A stretch of 64,000 bases of DNA from NCBI GenBank assembly GCA_028551475.1, contig CM052359.1, forward strand, positions 25,421,583 to 25,485,582. The letters run 5' to 3'. Below, in pieces: positions 12,601 to 23,353 of this stretch. The translations under genes were made by a program, and so were the position numbers. Below the pieces are notes generated by a model. The model was given only the letters and a program-made list of their open reading frames with translations. It was not told the DNA's origin and ran no database searches. This DNA is from Casuarina equisetifolia. Lineage: Eukaryota; Streptophyta; Magnoliopsida; Fagales; Casuarinaceae. Every line of letters begins with the position of its first letter. The stretch's first letter is position 1.

Positions 12601-15035
12601 CTCTCCTGCTATATAAAATGGATTTGAAAGGAACTCCGGAAATTGCTGAAACCACTGGTGGCAGAATATTGAAATAGTTAAACTAAAATTGATCCAACTA
12701 CTAATAATAATAAAGAGTATTTCCAATATCCATATTACATGAAGAAGGAAACTGTGTGTGTCCGAGGCAGTTTGAAAATCTCCAATTTCGTAGCTTGAAT
12801 TTTTTTGGTAAGAGAAACCAACGCCAACGGGGGAATCCAAGTAAATGATGTTGGAGACCTGAGAAGATGAGATAAAAGTGTTAAAATATAGTAATTTAAA
12901 TATTATCCAATCACTCAAATAATGTGACATAATTAAGAGGGAATCTAATTGAATGAACCTTGGACCAACTGTACGGATTGAGATGCAATGTGGGAAGCTT
13001 CCCTTTGGGCTTTCCCTCTTCAAAATTAAACGGTCCTGCTCACATTCGGATAAAGATGGTTTTCTTTAAGAAGCGTAGGAGCATTAGAAAACTGTTGGAG
13101 GATTAAAATATCCAGTCCCACATTGGGTAAGGCAACAAGAGAGTCTGGCCTTATAAGCTTCTGCTAGCAACCCACTATTGCACAATTCTGTGTTTTAGTT
13201 GGGCCCTTTAATTTCTAATATGGTATCAGAGCCGGCCCTGTGTCCTGCCTACCTTAGTGTGATCCCTCTAGACTGGTCTCACCTCTCACCGCGCCCAACG
13301 TGAGACTGCGGGGGAGTGTTAGAGGATTAAAATATCCAGTCCCACATTGGGTAAGGCGACAGAAGAGTCTGGCCTTATAAGCTTCCGCTAGCAACCCACT
13401 ATTGCACAATTCTGTATTTTAGTTGGGCCATTCAATTTCTAATATGGTATCAAAGCCGGCCCTGTGTCCTGCCTACCTTGGTGTGGTCCCTCTAGATTGG
13501 TTTCACCTCTCATCGCGCCCAACATGAGACTGCGGGGGAGTGTTGGAGGATTAAAATATCCAGTCCCACATTGGGTAAGGCGACAGGAGAGCCTAGCCTT
13601 ATAAGCTTTCGCTAACAACCCACTATTGCACAGTTCTGTGTTTTAGTTGGGCCCTTCAATTTCTAATATGGTATCAGAGTCGGCCCTGTGTCCTGCCTAC
13701 CTTGATGTGGTCCCTCTAGATTGGTCCCACCTCTCACCGCGCCCAACGTGAGACTGCGGGGGAGTGTTGGAGGATTAAAATATCCAGTCCCACATTGGGT
13801 AAGGCGACAGGAGAGCTTAGCCTTATAAGCTTCCGCTAGCAACCCACTATTGCACAGTTCTGTATTTTAGTTGGGCCCTTCAATTTCTAATAAAAACAGA
13901 TGAATAATATGAATAATCTCCAAATTAACGTCCATGTTCAAAACCAGGGAAGATTCGTTATGAATTCAAAGCACCTGAAAAGGTTTCTGAACTTAAAAAC
14001 CTCGTGAAGTTTCATTTTCATAAGTCACTTTCAGTTTGTCACACCATGACGCCCAGCACCAAATGCGGTTGGAATTGCAGAAAAATGTCAAAACACAACT
14101 AGCAAATGAGCATTACAGAAATCGCAGTTGCGGATGATGTTTGCAAACCTCAAAGTGGCAAGGTATTTTTGCCCTCAAGTGCTGTTCCTAAAATCAAAAC
14201 TATGGGCATGTATAAAAAGTATATAGAGATGCAAAAAGTTGCCTTTTCATTTGAAGCATCTTAAAATTTCAATATTTTAAGATGCTTTTCGTTTTGTGGC
14301 ATGCAAGACATACCAACTAACTGTTTACTTTTGGCTGCTAAAATATGAGAGATATTCTGGGGATAGAACCCATAATGCTTCCATGGCTGCCATAGACGCC
14401 CAAGAAAAACAAGATGAAGCCCAATAAGTTTCGATATTCCCGACGGCGATTGATGTTAACCACCGGAAGCCATGTTTTTTCAGCTAAGTTCATAGACAGA
14501 AGATTAAAGTGAAAAGTAGATAGGTTGAAGACAAGTGAGGATAGATATCAGGAATACCGTGTTCATAGACGAAGCCATCAAAGCTGGAGCACCCGGGTCC
14601 ACCATTGAGCCACAGAACAACCGGGTCCTTCGATGAGTTTCTTTCCGAAACAACGAAGTAGTAGAAAAGGTTCTTCGCTGGACTTCCACCTATGTTTATA
14701 TATCTACGGTTTAAAAATGAAAAAATCCCATAAAAATCATGTTAAAGTATCCTTTCGAATAATCGATAACACAAGACTTGCCATAAGTAGTGTTTGAATG
14801 ATGAAGTGAAAGGCTATGTAGCTAAAATTGCTAGATGACAAAATCCCCTAAGAGTGTTGATAATACTGACGAATAGATAGTATGAAACTTACCCCGAGTA
14901 GTGATCGGATGGAAAAGTGCCATTGAAGCCAGGAAGATGTGTGACGAGGGAGCTGTTAGGAGCAGCTTCAATAATTGCAGAAGTTAAAAGCACGCTAAAA
15001 CTTATGGTGAACAAGAAGAAACCGGCTGTGGCCAT
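9661..15035 (-). CDS. Serine carboxypeptidase-like protein, family S10, SCPL20-type; complete, 14 exons, 493 aa
   Basis: Exons in transcript order: 15035-14893, 14703-14558, 13035-12959, 12858-12739, 12654-12552, 12453-12416, 12335-12234, 12119-12039, 11952-11710, 10938-10873, 10798-10680, 10486-10373, 9932-9887, 9744-9661. All joins are GT/AG and keep frame, giving 1482 bp. The protein starts with a hydrophobic signal peptide (about residues 1-25), as expected for a secreted or vacuolar enzyme. Visible family motifs are [12 protein letters not shown] in exon 2, [10 protein letters not shown] in exon 4, the nucleophile motif GESYAG (Ser181), GDHDMCVP (Asp at 415 or 417) and [11 protein letters not shown] (His470). 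The Ser-Asp-His triad is therefore complete. S10 enzymes cleave C-terminal residues, and some plant members act as acyltransferases; which applies here is not shown. SCPL20 is my best recalled match by length and by the FGRAWP and GYRALIFSGDHD regions. Intron 2 holds a TRIM array. Confidence 0.95.
13093..13892 (+). mobile_element. Tandem TRIM retroelement array (4 LTRs, 3 internal regions) in carboxypeptidase intron 2
   Basis: Four 128-bp LTRs (13093-13220, 13317-13444, 13541-13668, 13765-13892) alternate with three 96-bp internal regions. Each LTR starts TGTTGGAGG or TGTTAGAGG. Each internal region opens with a tRNA-Met primer site (TGGTATCAGAGCC or close) and ends with the purine tract GCGGGGGAG. 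The whole array is exactly 3 x 224 + 128 bp and is flanked by AAAAC on both sides (13088-13092, 13893-13897). This is a terminal-repeat retrotransposon in miniature that has multimerised at one site, probably by unequal recombination. Its orientation is opposite to the host gene. A related single element lies at 60262-60524. Confidence 0.93.
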
Positions 15036-15086
15036 GACATATAATGATACTCCCAAGTTTGCTTAGTAGGTAGAATCTGTGATCTA

Positions 15087-15094
15087 CTTATAAT
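15087..15094 (-). promoter_or_regulatory. Possible TATA box of the carboxypeptidase gene
   Basis: The minus strand reads ATTATAAG about 55 bp before the start codon. That is close to the ATG, so the 5' UTR would be very short. A (GA)n tract follows upstream at 15124-15142. Weak evidence. Confidence 0.3.
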
Positions 15095-15123
15095 GCAATA
15101 TGTAAGCAAGAGGAAGGTGAAGT

Positions 15124-15142
15124 GAGAGAGAGAGAGAGAGAA
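15124..15142. repeat. (GA)n microsatellite
   Basis: About nine GA dinucleotides lie some 90 bp upstream of the carboxypeptidase start codon, a common position for GA/CT tracts in plant promoters. Confidence 0.8.
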
Positions 15143-15529
15143 GTGATGAGATCAATGTGGAGGAACAGCTACCTTTACCGCCAAACTTTGAATGGTTAGG
15201 AAAGTGATGAACACGTGACGACAGAACACCAAAAAGTTGCCTTTTTGGGTCAAAGAATGAAAAATAGATATATATAATTTTTTCAATGAAAGATTAAAAA
15301 TTAGATATTATTATAAAAAAATTATAAATATTTAATTACAAACATCATTATTTAGGTTTAAAAATTATATTTGATAAATTTTAAAATTCTTATAAAAATT
15401 TATTACAATTTATAGATTTTACTCTCTTAATACACTTTTTTTCTTTTTTTTTAACCCTTTATTTTTATAAAGATAGAATAAATAGTTGACAAAGAAAACA
15501 ACAAATCATATAGGGTGTGCGAGACTTTC

Positions 15530-15900
15530 AACCCAGCATCCAACAAGAAAGCATCGAGTACTCCATCCAATCATCACCGATGTTTATATGCATTCCCTGC
15601 AGGCCAGAAGCTGCAACAGTCCTGGCCCTTAGAGAAAACGATGTTTCCAAAGCTCTCTTTACAATTTCGATGAACATTGTTGTCGTCAACATTCATCTGC
15701 AATGCATATGATCCAAAACAACGTGCAACTTTTGGGGAAACAGGGAAATAAGTCCAATGTACCTTTTGAATGAGTAGGTAATAATTTGGGCGTGATTCCC
15801 GATGAGAGGAAGGTGGGAACCACTTGGCTTCCCATTTGTATGGATTTGAGTGCGAAGGAAGAACCCAATTTGGTCTTGATGCGTTCAATGCTGGACACAA
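15530..15900 (-). other. Unidentified low-copy segment, possible gene fragment
   Basis: This stretch has higher GC than its surroundings and two overlapping minus-strand reading frames of 70-108 codons. A possible donor (AAAAG followed by GTACAT) lies near 15765. I do not recognise the product, and neither frame shows a domain. It may be an exon remnant or chance. It is not TE-like as far as I can see. Confidence 0.25.
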
Positions 15901-16920
15901 AATTTATAGTTTTTCTTCGTGGTCTTTAAAGCACAGTTAACCAACAAAAGCAGGTACAACAACTCAATCATTTTACAGGCAAATCAAAATTCTTAGCACC
16001 AGCCTGTTCACATTCAGATACTCTTAATCTTGGGTAAACGACAGATTTAAAGTAAACAATAATGGAAGAAGGGGAAGCCGTTCTCCAAGTGGTTTAAAAA
16101 GTGTGCTATTACTTGCACTGTTAAGGATAAGAATCTCATCGTCTACGGAAATATATATTTTTATTGTATTTTATATTTTTTATGACCCAAAACTCTTACT
16201 AAGCTGTATTTGATGGCTTAAATTGAGAAATATCAATCTATTTTAAAACATACTTAAGTTTATAATAACTTAGGATATTGATTTTTTGCAAGAATCTACT
16301 TTATTGTCTCGACTATACTTTAAGGACCATTGTTTTTTTATTTTTATGCAATAGGAAATGGTCTTATTATAGAAAAACCCGATGATGCTATCATTATATT
16401 ATGTCTACATCTAATAGGCAACATCTTTATTATAAGAAAACTTTAATAATCCTATAAAGGTTGTATTATTACTGTTAAACCTCCATTCAACTTATATAAA
16501 TAGCTTATCTAGTACAAAGTAGACACAAACTTGAGAATAAAATTAATAGAGAAAAGCCTTTCCTCATTCTTCTTTCTTTCTCTCCGAATAATATAAGAGG
16601 AGAAGAAGGAGTTAATAAGAGAAAAATTGACATTCTTCAAGTGGTTCCAAAAATTTGATATTATCCTCATTGTGCTGTAAATTAAACCATAGTTTCCACA
16701 AGAAGAATTACCAACCTCTCATTCTATCTTTAAGTGTAAATTCGAAGTAACCCTATGGGAAAAAGAAATGTTAGAGGTCTGAATTTTGAAATGCTTCCTG
16801 TGGTTATACATAAAGGTAGTCAATTTTAAGGGTAATGGTACTCGATTATTAGGGCTCCAAAAGCTAGCATTTTTTGCCTTGGAGATACCAACTATAAATG
16901 CTTCATATGATCCTGACTTA
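15901..16920. other. Gene-free AT-rich stretch
   Basis: Only short AT-rich ORFs are present. I see no exon with plausible splice sites, no repeat shared with the rest of the window and no RNA gene. Confidence 0.5.
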
Positions 16921-18020
16921 AATTTGAAAACCAACAACGAATGAAGCTTTCTTTGCTTACTTCAGGCTCATCTGCAAACTCTTAGTAAGATAAAGAATCA
17001 AAGAACATTGTGACATTCATGGATAAGGATATTGAATGCCAACCCATGTGTGGTTAGGAGGAGAATCTTATATCAACATACAAAATTTTAAAATTTAAAT
17101 AAAAAAACTCTTTAATTCTTGAATTATCTTTGAGATTAAGTTTTAATCTTCTTATATGATATCAAAGCCTTAAAAGTGAATTTGTTCTAGTATGTACAAT
17201 CTTGAGCTTAATCACACTTGGTGTGTGAAAAATATATATATAAAATGAGAAATCTTTGATATAAAAATTTAAATACAAGAAAAATCCCTTGTCATGTTTC
17301 TTTTTCTTACATGTCACCTGAAATTATCGGCCTTGGGAATTAAAACTTCGGCCACTTGATTTGTCTTCAAAGTGTAATCATCCAACTTAGTTGAATGAGA
17401 TTACAAGGAGATATGACAGGCCGAATGCGGTCAAGTTCTTGTTCACGACGACACAACTCGCAGAAATGCTTCATTTGATCATAGTCCGAAAGCCAACAAC
17501 GAATGAAGCTTTATTTGCTTACTCCAGGCTCATCTGCAAACTCTTAGTCAGATAAAAAATCAAAGAACATTGTGACATTCGTGGATAAAGATATTGAATG
17601 CCGACCCATTTGTGTGTGGGATGAAAATTTTATGATAGAAAATAAAATTGTAAAATTCAAATAAATATAAAAATTCTTCAACTCTTGAATTATTTTTTGA
17701 ATTAAATTTTAATTTTTTTTTATATAATATCGAATATTTGAGTAGAATTTATTTTAGTTTATATGACCTTAAGCCCTTGATGTATTAGAAAAGAATCTCA
17801 TGAGGTATTGGAAATAAACTTCGAATAAAAAAGAAACTATTTAGACGATGTTTCTTTCTTACACATCACATCAAGGTATCGATGGAGTGAATTAAAACCA
17901 CTTGAATTGTCTTCGAGAAAAGTGTATTCATTCAACATGGTTGAATACGGCCTTGTTCTTGTTTACAAGGAGAGATGACAGGCTGAATGCGGCCTTGTTC
18001 TTGTTTACGATGAGACAAAT
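16921..18020. repeat. Imperfect tandem duplication, period about 565 bp
   Basis: Two blocks, about 16921-17470 and 17487-18020, share landmarks in the same order. These are CCAACAACGAATGAAGCTTT, then GGCTCATCTGCAAACTCTTA, then an AT-rich middle, then GACAGGC(C/T)GAATGCGG. The second copy contains a further small repeat of GCGGCCTTGTTCTTGTTTAC. No coding region is evident, so the origin is unknown. Confidence 0.8.
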
Positions 18021-19060
18021 TGCATCCCAAACTTATAGACTCCAAAGTGAGAGAGACATAGAGGCATTAGGAAATATCTACTGGCTATGGGTGATAAGTA
18101 TCCCATGTGATGATTCTACGGTTGACGACGACATGTCTAATAGCCATAGCCAACCTTATGGGAATGATGCAGACCATTTTGTTTTTTCTTTGCAGTGTTG
18201 ATGCTAACAACAAATCTTGAGACGGCGGAAAACAAACATTTCAATGTCGTCTTCTCATTACGGTGCCACGGCCGGAAACAGTGCTTGAACAGTGCCGAGG
18301 CTGGAGACCATGAGTCCGTACATGTTGGACGTGAGAAAGGAAAAGTTTCGGAATGTCGTGCGTAAGAAGGGCTTTGTTCGGGAACGTCTCGGCGGCACTA
18401 TGTTTGGGGAGTATTCTGGAAAAGGCTTTAATACAACAAATACGTTTGCTGATCATTGACTTCCCCTCTTTAGCACATAATTGCTATAAAACTCTATTAG
18501 GGATTCTAGATTTAAGAAAATTCAGACCAACAATATGTTACGTCTCTCATAGATATTTCTTATTGATTTCTCCACACTTTCCTTCTTCCCAAACAGGCAA
18601 TATTTGGTGCTATTCTTTCTCAGTTACAACGCGCAATTATGTAGAAACGACTGATTCTGGCTACTCTTACAATAGAGAAGTTAATACCATAATGAATTTC
18701 CATAACCGGCCTTTCTTACACGGAATATTTTTACAGAAAAAATGTTCAAAACTATAATCATGCAAAGGCTATTACTGGAACTGAAGTAAATACAAACACT
18801 TCCTCCATTCGAATCTGAATCTACAATTGGAGAACTTCCCTAATCAATCAACATCTCACTATTCGTGGTTTGTATAGTCTCCTTGGTGCTCTCGTTGCCG
18901 ATGGATTCCCCATGCCGCTTCATCCCTTGTGCCCTGACGAATTCTTCGCAACTGCAAGCAGTAGTTGCTCTCTTCTTGCTCGTTCTCATCTTTCCAATTG
19001 TCTGTTTTGCCTTATCTCTCAATTTCTTTTTCTTTTTGTTGTGTGTGTTGGGGGGGGGGG
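18021..19060. other. Gene-free stretch
   Basis: It has somewhat more complex sequence than its flanks, with short ORFs on both strands, but no recognisable protein motif. A run of 12 G residues sits at about 19050-19061, immediately before the minisatellite. Confidence 0.4.
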
Positions 19061-19062
19061 GG

Positions 19063-19905
19063 CATAAGTCTACGTTAACAAAAACTTATTAAAAACTTAT
19101 TATACAAAAGTCTACATTGATAAAAAGTTAGTATACAAAAGTCTACATTAATAAAAAGTTAGTATACAAAAGTCTGCCTTAATAAAAATTAGATACATAA
19201 GTCTACGCTAATGAAAAATGAAAAATTAGTATACAAAAGTCTACATTAATAAAAAAAAATTAGTATACAAAATTCTATGTTAATAAAAAATTAGTATACA
19301 AAATTCTATGTTAATAAAAAATTAGTATACAAAAGTTTACGTTAATGAAAAATTAGTATACAAAAGTCTACATTAATTAAAAATTAGTATACAAAAGTCT
19401 ACATCAATAAAATTTAGTATACAAAAGTCTACCTTAATAAAAATTAGCATATGAAATTCTATGTTAATAAAAACTAGTATACAAAAGTCTACATTAATAA
19501 AAAAAATTAGCATACAAAAGTTTATGTTAATGAAAAATTAGTATACAAATGTCTACATTAATGAAAAATTAGTATACAAAAGTCTACATTAATAAAAAAT
19601 CAGTATACAAAAGTCTACATTAATAAAAAATTAGTATACAAAAGTCAAAGTCTACATTAATAAAAAATCAGTATACAAAAGTCAAAGTCTACATTAGTAA
19701 AAAAAATTAGTATACAAAAGTCTACATTAATAAAAAAATTAGTATACAAAAGTCAAAGTCTACATTAATAAAAAAATTAGTATACAAAAGTCTACATTAA
19801 TAAAAAATCAGTATACAAAAGTCTACATTAATAAAAATTAGTATCAGTATACAAAAGTCAAAGTCTACATTAATAAAAAACTAGTATACAAAAGTATATA
19901 AGTAT
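19063..19905 (+). repeat. 31-bp minisatellite, roughly 27 imperfect copies
   Basis: The repeat unit is GTCTACATTAATAAAAAATT followed by AGTATACAAAA. Copies vary by small indels in the A run and by point changes (GTTAAT, CTTAAT, TTTATG). Some copies carry an extra GTCAAA. The array grades at its right end into a dispersed repeat (19880-20270) that also occurs at about 42120-43070, where only one copy of the unit is seen. Confidence 0.92.
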
Positions 19906-20460
19906 ATCTTAACATTATAAGAGTTACAGAAGCTACATAAAAATGAATGTTAGAAACTTTCAAATCTCACTCAAGATGATTTTTTTTAAGGAATAGTTTA
20001 TATTTTGAGGTAAACAAACTCTTCTTTGTACAATTTTTCTTTACTTTTGTTAACAGGATTGAGATGTTAATTATTTTGTTATGAGATCTTTTTCTATTGC
20101 CTTAAGACTATATATAGTAAATGCAAGCTAAAAAAGATATCTTAAAAAGTGTTGCAGCTAAATTCCTTCCTTTGGTTATTCTAATAATTTATTATAATAC
20201 TTCATTTTATCCTTCAATATGAAGTTTTGTAACTAAATTACAAATCATGATTGTCCATATACATTTAAAAAAAAAGAAGACTTTTTTTTTATTTGAGACC
20301 AATACAAATCACAATATAAGCTAACTGAAAGGAATTATCATACAATTTTTTCTATTATAAAAAGTTTATCTTGACAAACTAGTCATCTAATGAAATTATA
20401 TCTACAAATAAACTAGTCCAAATTATATTATACCAATCAATCTCTTCATTAACTATCGAA
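19880..20460. repeat. Dispersed AT-rich repeat, related to 42120-43070 and (inverted) to 48130-48260
   Basis: The left part (19905-20270) follows the same order of landmarks as 42150-43060: a poly-T then AAGGA, CTTTACTTTT, GCTAAAAA, GATATCTTAAAAA, and TCCATATACATT. The right part (about 20285-20450) is the reverse complement of 48060-48260. The family is not identified and no coding sequence is seen. Confidence 0.65.
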
Positions 20461-21890
20461 AATCATTGTTAATTTCTTTGTTACTATTGGTAGACCTATA
20501 GAAAACTAAGGTAAAAGTGAGCCTTAGTTTGATAAAGCCTTTCTAACTCATGAAATTTTTTATATTTAGATGCATTATTGGATTTTTTTTTTGCATTTTG
20601 TATTGTAAATCTATTTATTTTATAAGGAAGTGTTTGGGAGATTAATGAAATTTCTAAGCCTATGTTCCAAAAGGATTTTATTTCAAAGTTTAAGATTCAA
20701 TAGCTTCAATTCCCCTTTTTTCTTTGGTAAGCAAACCTTTTTCTTTGTGCATCTTTGTACTACTTGTTCATAGAAAATTCATTATCTTTTTCTCAATATC
20801 ATGTTGTTTACTTCAATGGTAAGAATACTTGCATTTAAAATGTACATGTGAAAATTAGGATTAAGTTTGCCAACTATAGCCTTCCTATATAGCTAAGATT
20901 TTTCATATACTAACTTTATATTTTTCAAAATATTTTATCTATAATGCATATGACTTATTTATCCCCTAGATGGATCACTTGGCTTCCTATACCCTGATTG
21001 AGAACCACCTTTGACAAATATGCTTTTGGAAGTTACTTTTAGCTAGGAACTTAAGATGGAGAATATTGCCCAACCATTAAAAAAACCAATAATGATAAAC
21101 ATTCACACAAAAAAGGTATTTGCCCAGTGAACTTCTAATTCACCTAAAGCTAGAAATCAACACTAGGCTTTCACATATTACTTTGACGGGGAAAGGAGGT
21201 TGTTTTTTTGTCCTCGTATTTAAAAAGAGTTAGAAATTCAGTACATTGAGTTGTTAGTTTTATATCAAAACATATATGAGCTTGATTAACAAGAAACAAA
21301 ATTGGATTAAATAGAAAATTGTGAGAAAAATGAAAAGAACATCCACATGAGAATTTATTTTTTAAAAAAAAATGTGATTCTTAAGCTTAGAAAGTCCCTC
21401 AATATCTTACCACATTTACGAAGAGAATATAAATCAATATAAGACATATAGGAATTATGAGATTTAGGATTATCCCTATGTTCTTAGCTTAAGGAACAAT
21501 GATTTTCTATAATGAGGAGGATTACAATGTATACTAGAAAATTTCTATTTTCTCTCTTTTCATACTTTTTACTTTGCTTTTATCTCACACACTTTTATGA
21601 TTAAGTCTTCTTATAGTGTTCTTTTTTATACTAGGAGAATCCTAATTAGATAAGACTAGGAAAACCTACAAATTACTCATAACATGAACATGGTAGTAGT
21701 TAGAACAAGAATTTCTACAATATATTATAAAAATTAATATAAAAAATAGCAATACTAAAATAACAAAAACTTGAAGAACAACATGAAAAACTATGGGAAA
21801 TTTGTTTTGAATTTAATTGATTTTGAAGTACCATTTGGTTGGTCTATTTATAGTATTGAAAAGATTATCTAAATTTTCTTTCAAATTGTC
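20461..21890. other. Gene-free AT-rich stretch
   Basis: Very AT-rich, with no ORF of interest, no clear splice-site pairs and no recognised repeat. Confidence 0.5.
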
Positions 21891-21894
21891 ATGT

Positions 21895-22395
21895 CTTTTG
21901 AAAGACATGAGTGCAACTTGGACTAGTATTCTTTTTGAATGCCTTGGACATGCTTCTACTAAAGTGTCTATGGAGATCTGAATTAGTGTATTATCTTTCT
22001 AATTAAGCAGTTAAAATGGCTTAGGTAGAAAGACATGAATGTAGCTTGGACAAGTTTTTTTTTTTTTTTTTTGTTTAGGAGAGGTTTCTCTTAGTGTGTC
22101 TATAAAGATCTAAATCATAGTTAAGATTCAAGTCAATGGTAGATCTTTGTAATATGTTACACTTAGATGCCTCGATATGATGTATGCTACAATATAATCA
22201 TGCTCTAGTAGTATTAAGAATTTGCTACCTATTTGAATCTTAGCTATGATTTAGATTGCTATAGACACTCTAGGAGGAACATTTCCAAAACAATAAAAAG
22301 AATAGTAGTCCAAGTTGCACTCATGACTTTCTACCCAAGTCATTTTAACTTCTTAATTAAAGAGATAATAAATTAATCCAGATTTATAAAGGATG
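21895..22395. repeat. Foldback: about 170-bp inverted arms plus a direct copy of part of one arm
   Basis: The left arm (about 21960-22145) and the right arm (about 22225-22395) are reverse complements with moderate divergence. Paired landmarks include AAGTTAAAATG, TAGAAAG, CAACTTGGAC and AAATCATAG. The loop is about 80 bp. A further partial direct copy of the arm lies at about 21900-21990. It could be a MITE-like element or an arranged duplication. Its transcript could form a long hairpin. Confidence 0.75.
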
Positions 22396-22409
22396 TTTTT
22401 AGAATTTTA

Positions 22410-23125
22410 AATTCAAGTAAACATGTCAAACAAGGAATATAATGATAAAAAAATATCATACCATAAAGATTAATGATTATTAATCTATTAAATATTAATG
22501 GTGAACTAATCCTAAATCTTATTTGACAAATCAAAATAGAGTTGATAACAAATTAAAATTGATATTTTTTTAAAATAAAATTTCAAAAATAAATTAAACT
22601 AAATTCAAATGAGAAAAATCAATCAAAATAATATGTTAGAGCATTTGATTTCATCATAACCACTAGGTATGAATTTCAATAATTTATATTTACAAGAATG
22701 ATAGTATTGATATGATGGCATAATTTTCTAATTTATTTTTTATCATATGTCTAGATATAGTAAACCTATTTAGTTTATTAATTCACTATATTTTTATGTG
22801 AATTGAAATAAATAAAAGTGTATAAATTTTCAATTTCTAATGAAGTTTGGACCATTTTTTTTATTAAAAGTCACATAAACAATATAATATATGTTTATTC
22901 ATATTTAATTTATGATTATATAATATAAAAAGAAATTACATATTATAATCTCTTAGTCTCAAATATACACATCAAATCATTTAGGTGGTGGCAAATCACT
23001 TAAAAGCATTGAACACAATAACATATAACTTATATAAATAAAATCTCTTGCAAAATATAGATAATCATGAAATTCACATAGAATCTTAATTTGAAAAACA
23101 AGAAAATTGTTATCATATTATTTTT
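22410..23125 (-). repeat. Old solo-LTR remnant, first half (4703-6140 family)
   Basis: It aligns with 4715-5540 in the same orientation, with many point changes. It is cut at 23125 by the Copia 5' LTR and continues at 29441-29912. The short sequences at the cut, TTTTT on the left and TTTTC on the right, fit a 5-bp target duplication with one change. Confidence 0.8.
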
Positions 23126-23340
23126 TGTTAACATGCTAAGGATTCACCAACTTTCTAACCTTATTAAGTTCAACAATTAGGAAAAAATCATTGTAATTAT
23201 TGTGCATATCTTTCCTTCCATGATTAGAACAATTTTGTAGTTTATAAATATAGACCAAACATTGTATAGAAAGATATAGCAATATATAATTATTGTACTC
23301 ACTCAAAGGCTTTCTCCCTTCATATTCACCTTTTCTTACA
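23126..23340 (+). repeat. 5' LTR of the Copia element
   Basis: The 215-bp LTR matches 29230-29440 and the unit 0 LTR at 6631-6844. It is directly followed by the primer binding site. Confidence 0.9.
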
Positions 23341-23353
23341 TGGTATCGAAGCC
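23341..23353 (+). promoter_or_regulatory. Primer binding site, tRNA-Met type
   Basis: TGGTATCGAAGCC differs by one base from the common plant Copia site TGGTATCAGAGCC over its start and follows the LTR without a gap. Confidence 0.85.

Noticed and set aside
19050..19061. Run of 12 G residues as a possible G-quadruplex or assembly gap mark
   Set aside because: A single homopolymer next to a minisatellite; I see no further G tracts to support a structure and it may reflect sequencing error.
19063..19905. CRISPR-like regular repeats
   Set aside because: The units abut without unique spacers and the context is a plant nuclear genome, so this is a minisatellite.
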